DNA of 10,107 nucleotides from Candidatus Bipolaricaulis sp. GTDB lineage: Bacteria; Bipolaricaulota; Bipolaricaulia; Bipolaricaulales; Bipolaricaulaceae. The stretch lies in contig JAGUVP010000156.1 in NCBI GenBank assembly GCA_020062805.1, forward strand, positions 1 through 10,107. Direction: 5' to 3'. Position 1 is the first letter of the stretch. Every line of letters starts with the position of its first letter. Below, piece after piece: positions 6,751-10,107 of this stretch. Under the pieces are notes generated by a model. The model had not been told where the DNA came from and ran no database searches. It saw nothing but the letters and a program-made list of their open reading frames with translations. The position numbers were made by a program, and so were the translations under genes.

Positions 6751-9001
6751 ACATCCCCCTTACGAGGTCAGCAATCTCGTAGTCTATTCGAAGCGGATCT
6801 GCCTTCTCAATCAGGACATCTTCGAATCTGTCCACGACAGCTTCATTGATGGCTTCGATTGCTGCATCGGGGAGCAAGTTGACCTCGCGACACATCTCAG
6901 CCCATCGTTCAGCCGGAATCCGCCCACAGCGAAGAAGCTCCAGAACCAATCTGAGGTGTGCATCATCGAAGATCTCGTCGTCTCGGTCGTCCTCATCCTT
7001 ATCCCCTGTCTCAAGCTCCGCCTGAGGCTCATCCTCAGAGAAGACGTGTTCGAGCAACGCTAGAACAGATTCAGACTCCTTTCGCTTCCTCCGAATGCTC
7101 TCCTCGTCCAGGACGATCACGCCACCCTCGGTGACCGTCTCCGGCGGGAGCTTGTACGAGGGGGACGCTTTGAGAGCCTTTCGAACAATCACTGGCTCTT
7201 TCCCAGACACGCCACTCCTGCCCCCCATGAGTTCGTGTATCTCAGAGTGCACGGATTCCGGGGGCAACTCGAGAACGCTGTAGATCTTCTGCAGTGCCTT
7301 GACCTCTTCCTGCGTAATGCGACCGTCGGCTGCAGCCACAAGGAGTACATACTGCGCAATCTCCTGTCTCTGTGACTCGCTTAGCCCCGACACGGCACCT
7401 CTCAGTGACTGAACTGCAGGCGTGCTGTGCAGCAGGATTCGAAGCCGGGCCTCAAGGCGGTTCCTCTCGGCAACACTCAGACCCGAGAACCGCCTTGATA
7501 TGACTTCCAGTTTGGCTACGTCTACATCGTCGGTGGAGCTGACCATGACGGCGAACGGCAGAAACGCGGCACAAGCTCTGAATTCGGGTGACAGCTTAGC
7601 TTCTGGCGCCCACTCCTGTCTGAATACGCAGACGGTGCTGGTGAGATCGGGAACCTTGCCGCCATACGCAGGGTCTGGCTCGACTCCGAAACCAAGCTTG
7701 CCAAGCAGAAGAGAAGTAAGTTCCCACTTCTTCCGGGTCAGTTCTTGTGGACTGCCTCCCTCAAGCTCAGACACAAGTTCGCCTGCTACTGTCTCGCGCA
7801 GGGCTGCGTCGCCGAGAAGCTCGTGTAGCCACTCACGAACGTGCGACACAGCACCAGATGGAGCCGCTTCTAGGAGTTCCTTGGGCAGCAATGCTTGCAC
7901 GTACTCCTTCATTGAAGGAGCAGCCTTCCTTCCCAATGCACGGCTGTACTCATCCAGCGCGTCAGTGCACTCCTCCACTAGTGCGCGCAGTTTCTCGGTG
8001 GGCCGCTTCAACACCGTGACATCAGGCAGTTGTGTGGGAAGCCGGAACGGTCGACTCAGAATCGCGGAGCTGGCCGGCACGTACTCAATCCGGACCGGGG
8101 TCTTGTTTGGAGCGACGGTCATTCCCGTCCCATACTTCTTCGAGTAGACGGCCAAGAAGAGAGACTCGAATTCCAACTTGCATCTTCGCGCCGGTGTCCG
8201 GAGGCTGATTGACGGGCTACTGTATGCCCATTGAAGGGCCCACCGCCCAGGAATTGGATCCCCTGCAACCGAGAACTGCCCCAGCCCTAGCTTCACTTCG
8301 ACGGGGACATCCCAGCGACCAGAGAGAGTGAAACGAAGCTCTACACGCTTCCTCATCAGAACAGCCTTACTGCACGCGAGCAAGCCGAGGAAGTTCCCTG
8401 TGTAGGCCTGGAATGAACCGCTCTCCTGGTAGAGCTCTCTCAGCCGCTCGACCTCGTCTGCTATGAGATCGAGTTCCTCGGTCCATGCGCCGCGACCAAT
8501 CAGTTCGTCAATGGCTCGCCTTTCCAGACCGTAGAAGAAGATAAACAGGTAGCCTGCATCAACGTTCGGAGCCTTCCTCCCGCCGGCAAGCCATTGCAGG
8601 TAACCTGCCCGATGACTCGGCGAAAGCTCCGAGTAGGTGGGCCAATAGCCGATGTCGCCCACTGTACGCGGTGCATGATTGTTTGCTCGTAGCCTTGTGT
8701 TGATGAGAGAAGGGTCACTCCACTTCCCCGATGACCCAGGCTCGTAATCAGCTACGTATACGAAGCCCGCTGAGATCGAGTACCCCGCGACTTCGAGTGT
8801 ATTCTCAGGGAGCAACCATCTGGCATCGCTACCTCGCTCCCTCTTCGTTGGCGCATGTGAGTAGCTCGTACGAATAGTGATCGTTGGAAAATCATCATCC
8901 CGCCCGCTGCGCTGTGCCCGCGCTTGCTCCTCCCGCTTCTGGGCGGACTTCCACAGGAAGTAGCCAGCGCCAACCACGATCACAACGATCCAGAACCACA
9001 T
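6743..9001 (-). CDS. sngA: Shango SngA-like TerB-domain protein, N-terminally membrane-anchored
   Basis: A 752-residue protein with the TerB-N, TerB and TerB-C layout, which places it as SngA of the Shango anti-phage system. Residues 2-17 (WFWIVVIVVGAGYFLW) form one transmembrane segment followed by a basic, Gln/Arg-rich stretch, so the rest probably faces the cytoplasm. TerB-N covers roughly 60-280, with GYWPTYSELSPSHRAGYLQW (118-137) and GYLFIFFYGLERR (150-162). The TerB helical domain lies at about 500-595, with YVLLVAAADGRITQEEV (551-567), the acidic loop typical of the fold. TerB-C follows at about 625-752, preceded by a Glu/Asp-rich linker (655-680). TerB domains are known from tellurite-resistance and metal-linked stress systems; here the context is DNA-processing and defence. 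The ATG at 9001 lies 7 bp after the stop of the small upstream frame, and no strong Shine-Dalgarno is visible. Composition matches sngB and sngC. Confidence 0.85.
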   Translation of the reverse strand: MWFWIVVIVVGAGYFLWKSAQKREEQARAQRSGRDDDFPTITIRTSYSHAPTKRERGSDARWLLPENTLEVAGYSISAGFVYVADYEPGSSGKWSDPSLINTRLRANNHAPRTVGDIGYWPTYSELSPSHRAGYLQWLAGGRKAPNVDAGYLFIFFYGLERRAIDELIGRGAWTEELDLIADEVERLRELYQESGSFQAYTGNFLGLLACSKAVLMRKRVELRFTLSGRWDVPVEVKLGLGQFSVAGDPIPGRWALQWAYSSPSISLRTPARRCKLEFESLFLAVYSKKYGTGMTVAPNKTPVRIEYVPASSAILSRPFRLPTQLPDVTVLKRPTEKLRALVEECTDALDEYSRALGRKAAPSMKEYVQALLPKELLEAAPSGAVSHVREWLHELLGDAALRETVAGELVSELEGGSPQELTRKKWELTSLLLGKLGFGVEPDPAYGGKVPDLTSTVCVFRQEWAPEAKLSPEFRACAAFLPFAVMVSSTDDVDVAKLEVISRRFSGLSVAERNRLEARLRILLHSTPAVQSLRGAVSGLSESQRQEIAQYVLLVAAADGRITQEEVKALQKIYSVLELPPESVHSEIHELMGGRSGVSGKEPVIVRKALKASPSYKLPPETVTEGGVIVLDEESIRRKRKESESVLALLEHVFSEDEPQAELETGDKDEDDRDDEIFDDAHLRLVLELLRCGRIPAERWAEMCREVNLLPDAAIEAINEAVVDRFEDVLIEKADPLRIDYEIADLVRGMYE

Positions 9002-9008
9002 GATAGCG

Positions 9009-9248
9009 TCAGCTTCGCTGCTCTGGCTGCTTCTTGTGCTTCTCTAGCATTGCCTTTGCCTCCTCCGGACACTCAGCAACTGCCTTGTTCCAAGCGCCTT
9101 GCCCGTGCTGCTGTCTAGCGAATCGTTCGAGGATCCCAACCTCACGAGCGAAGTCCTTCTGCTCCCGGCAGAGTTTGGCAGCCTCCTCGTAGTACCACAG
9201 AGCAACTCCCTGGACTTGCCCCGGTCTGGTGGGCCCGTGATTCCCCAC
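9009..9248 (-). CDS. small TPR-like protein, probably the frameshifted C-terminal part of a longer gene
   Basis: The 79-residue frame begins at a GTG (9248) and ends 7 bp before sngA. Its core, ALWYYEEAAKLCREQKDF followed by EVGILERFARQQHGQG, has the amphipathic helix pairs of a TPR-like hairpin. It resembles, from memory, the C-terminal tails of TPR-like proteins found beside TerB or HIRAN genes. The GTG has no Shine-Dalgarno. By contrast, an ATG at 9264 in the adjacent frame has GGGAGG nine bases upstream and a -10 box 35 bp away, but that frame dies at 9142. Removing one base from the CCCC run at 9219-9222 would join the two into about 84 codons (MTAEPSGESRAHQTG, then QVQGVALWYY). It is therefore either a short real gene with a poor start or a frameshifted first gene of the operon. 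No function is assigned. Confidence 0.55.
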   Translation of the reverse strand: MGNHGPTRPGQVQGVALWYYEEAAKLCREQKDFAREVGILERFARQQHGQGAWNKAVAECPEEAKAMLEKHKKQPEQRS

Positions 9249-9273
9249 TCGGCTCAGCCGTCATGTCCTGAAG

Positions 9274-9279
9274 CCTCCC
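9274..9279 (-). promoter_or_regulatory. strong ribosome binding site upstream of ATG 9264
   Basis: GGGAGG on the minus strand is nine bases from the ATG at 9264-9262. It is the best Shine-Dalgarno seen in the operon, and it argues that translation of the first gene begins at 9264 rather than at the GTG at 9248. Confidence 0.5.
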
Positions 9280-9298
9280 TACTGAATCTGGCGAAGCC

Positions 9299-9304
9299 AG
9301 TATA
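9299..9304 (-). promoter_or_regulatory. candidate -10 box of the defence operon promoter
   Basis: TATACT on the minus strand matches five of six bases of the sigma-70 -10 consensus. A start site near 9292 would give a short leader of about 28 nt carrying the GGGAGG site. The hexamer 17 bp upstream (AGGTCA) is a poor -35, so activation or a different sigma factor is possible. Confidence 0.4.
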
Positions 9305-9350
9305 GCGGCTCTCGGCCTGCGTGACCTCGTTGGCGCTGCTCTCGACACCT

Positions 9351-9379
9351 CCCCCGAGTCCTCTTAGAGGGCACGGGGG
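9351..9379. repeat. 29-bp inverted repeat upstream of the operon promoter
   Basis: The left arm CCCCCGAGTCCTCT and right arm AGAGGGCACGGGGG flank a single central T, with one mismatch (A:A) and one wobble pair. It lies about 50 bp upstream of the candidate -10 box. There is no T-tract on either strand, so it could be an operator dyad or a terminator-like hairpin from an upstream gene rather than a standard intrinsic terminator. Confidence 0.5.
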
Positions 9380-9989
9380 GCAGCAATGCCCCAACGCGCC
9401 GGAGCGCCAGCATTCAAGCTTCCCTCATCCCCGAGGCCCACACCCTGTCCTCGTGCCCACTATGCAGGTTGTGTCCGGAGGGTGGCAGCCCCGCGGTGCG
9501 CGCGCCGCACCTCTGCCGGAGGGCTTGTGCTCGCCGCTGCTTGTCCACCTCCATCACCACCTGGCACCATGCGTCCACACGCTCGCCCGGGGGACTTGTT
9601 CCGCGCGGAGGTCACCATCCCTGAGAGTGTCCACCGGAGCCGGTCCCTCTCGTCCCCGTTCATGGGTAGTAGCATGGGTCCACCGCTCGCAGCAGGCATC
9701 TAGGAGAGGCTGCCTGCAGGGCTGACCGGTCAGGTTAATACCCTCTCTGCTGTGCACATCCTTCGTACCAGGTCTTGGCTCTCAACTCGGATCGATCTCA
9801 AGGGGCGGCTATGGCTCCCATGGGCGTGGCAGCTCAGCAGACCGAGTACGCGGGCCTGAGGTGTGGGTGCGCTCTGCGTATCCGTAGCCACTCGGGGACC
9901 GCTGTACCCGACCCCGCATCGTTTCTCTCAGTACAGAGCAGCCTCGCGGTGGCCTACTGGCAGAGCAAGGCCACGTCTGCAGCTTTGAC
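9380..9989. other. intergenic region without a supported gene
   Basis: Several overlapping frames of 60-130 codons exist on both strands, but their translations are low-complexity and none has a Shine-Dalgarno or recognisable motif. The most protein-like is a minus-strand frame ending at 9414, containing VDAWCQVVMEVDKQRRAQAL. It is open to about 9612 without a convincing start and may be a decayed gene end. An 11-bp direct repeat, CTCAGTACAGA, occurs at 9927-9937 and 9989-9999. No tRNA or attachment site is visible. Confidence 0.5.
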
Positions 9990-10107
9990 TCAGTACAGAC
10001 TCTGGGCGAGCTCCAGGTACCGGCAGAACGCGTTGGCGAGCCGCATCTGCCGCGGGGTGCGGCACTCGGGCTCGAACAGCCGCGGGCTGGCCACCAACAC
10101 GCACGCG
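9990..10107 (-). CDS. C-terminal tail of an unrecognised gene, cut by window edge
   Basis: The last 38 codons plus a TGA (9992-9990) of a minus-strand frame enter from the right edge. The visible residues include VLVASPRLFEPECRTPRQMR and LANAFCRYLELAQSLY at the end. The mix of hydrophobic and charged residues and the GC-rich codon use suggest real coding sequence, more like the left block than the defence genes. I do not recognise the family, and 38 residues are too few for a function. Confidence 0.45.
   Translation of the reverse strand, partial: ACVLVASPRLFEPECRTPRQMRLANAFCRYLELAQSLY

Noticed and set aside
6743..9001. Tellurite resistance function for the TerB-domain protein
   Set aside because: No TerC, TerD, TerZ or other ter genes are nearby. 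The domain occurs in a helicase/ATPase defence context.
9321..9725. Plus-strand frames of 105-134 codons right of the defence operon
   Set aside because: The translations are Pro/Arg/Ser/His-rich with no motifs or ribosome site; most likely chance frames in GC-rich DNA.
9927..9999. 11-bp direct repeat CTCAGTACAGA considered as an attachment site
   Set aside because: It is short, the copies are only 62 bp apart, no integrase or tRNA is near, and the second copy overlaps the stop codon of the edge gene.

Overview
The window looks like a chromosomal segment of an anaerobic bacterium of unresolved phylum. A GC-rich block on the left carries anaerobic redox genes. A visibly less GC-rich, complete three-gene anti-phage operon lies on the right, and a scar of gene fragments and repeats sits between them. 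Every gene I can support lies on the minus strand, so transcription runs right to left. No tRNA, rRNA, CRISPR array, intact transposase or integrase was seen.

Left block (1-2234): the 3'-truncated gene at 1-1534 is an HdrA-like flavin/iron-sulfur electron-transfer protein. Upstream of it, at 1689-2234, is the gamma subunit of a 2-oxoacid:ferredoxin oxidoreductase. The gap between them is filled by 25 in-phase heptamers (1530-1704) with a centre of dyad symmetry. The array runs into the stop codon of the oxidoreductase gene and the first codons of hdrA. The two genes would link 2-oxoacid oxidation to ferredoxin and HdrA-type electron transfer, but the alpha and beta oxidoreductase subunits are not in the window.

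Scar (2235-3215): this is a mosaic of remnants. A 58-codon frame lies at 2483-2659. It is preceded by alternating operator half-sites around a perfect 22-bp palindrome. There is a decapitated AAA/DUF4143-type ATPase start at 2919 behind its own 39-bp dyad, and a broken frame resembling the start of an ADP-ribosylglycohydrolase (3008-3118). Two near-identical 27-bp direct repeats lie at 2840-2866 and 3177-3203; the second is 13 bp from the end of the defence operon.

Defence operon (3216 to about 9300): a TerB-N/TerB/TerB-C protein, a BrxD-like (DUF2791) P-loop ATPase and an Lhr/BrxHI-like DEAD/DEAH helicase follow each other with 8-bp and 26-bp overlaps. This domain set and order match the known Shango anti-phage system (SngA, SngB, SngC). 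A short TPR-like frame, apparently frameshifted, precedes sngA and is served by a plausible promoter and a strong ribosome binding site.

Right flank (9265-10107): about 700 bp without a convincing gene, containing a 29-bp inverted repeat, followed by the C-terminal tail of an unrecognised minus-strand gene at the edge.

The main system is therefore a known defence family rather than a new one. The less expected items are the symmetric heptamer array, the phased operator, the membrane-anchored SngA and the frameshifted gene ahead of it.
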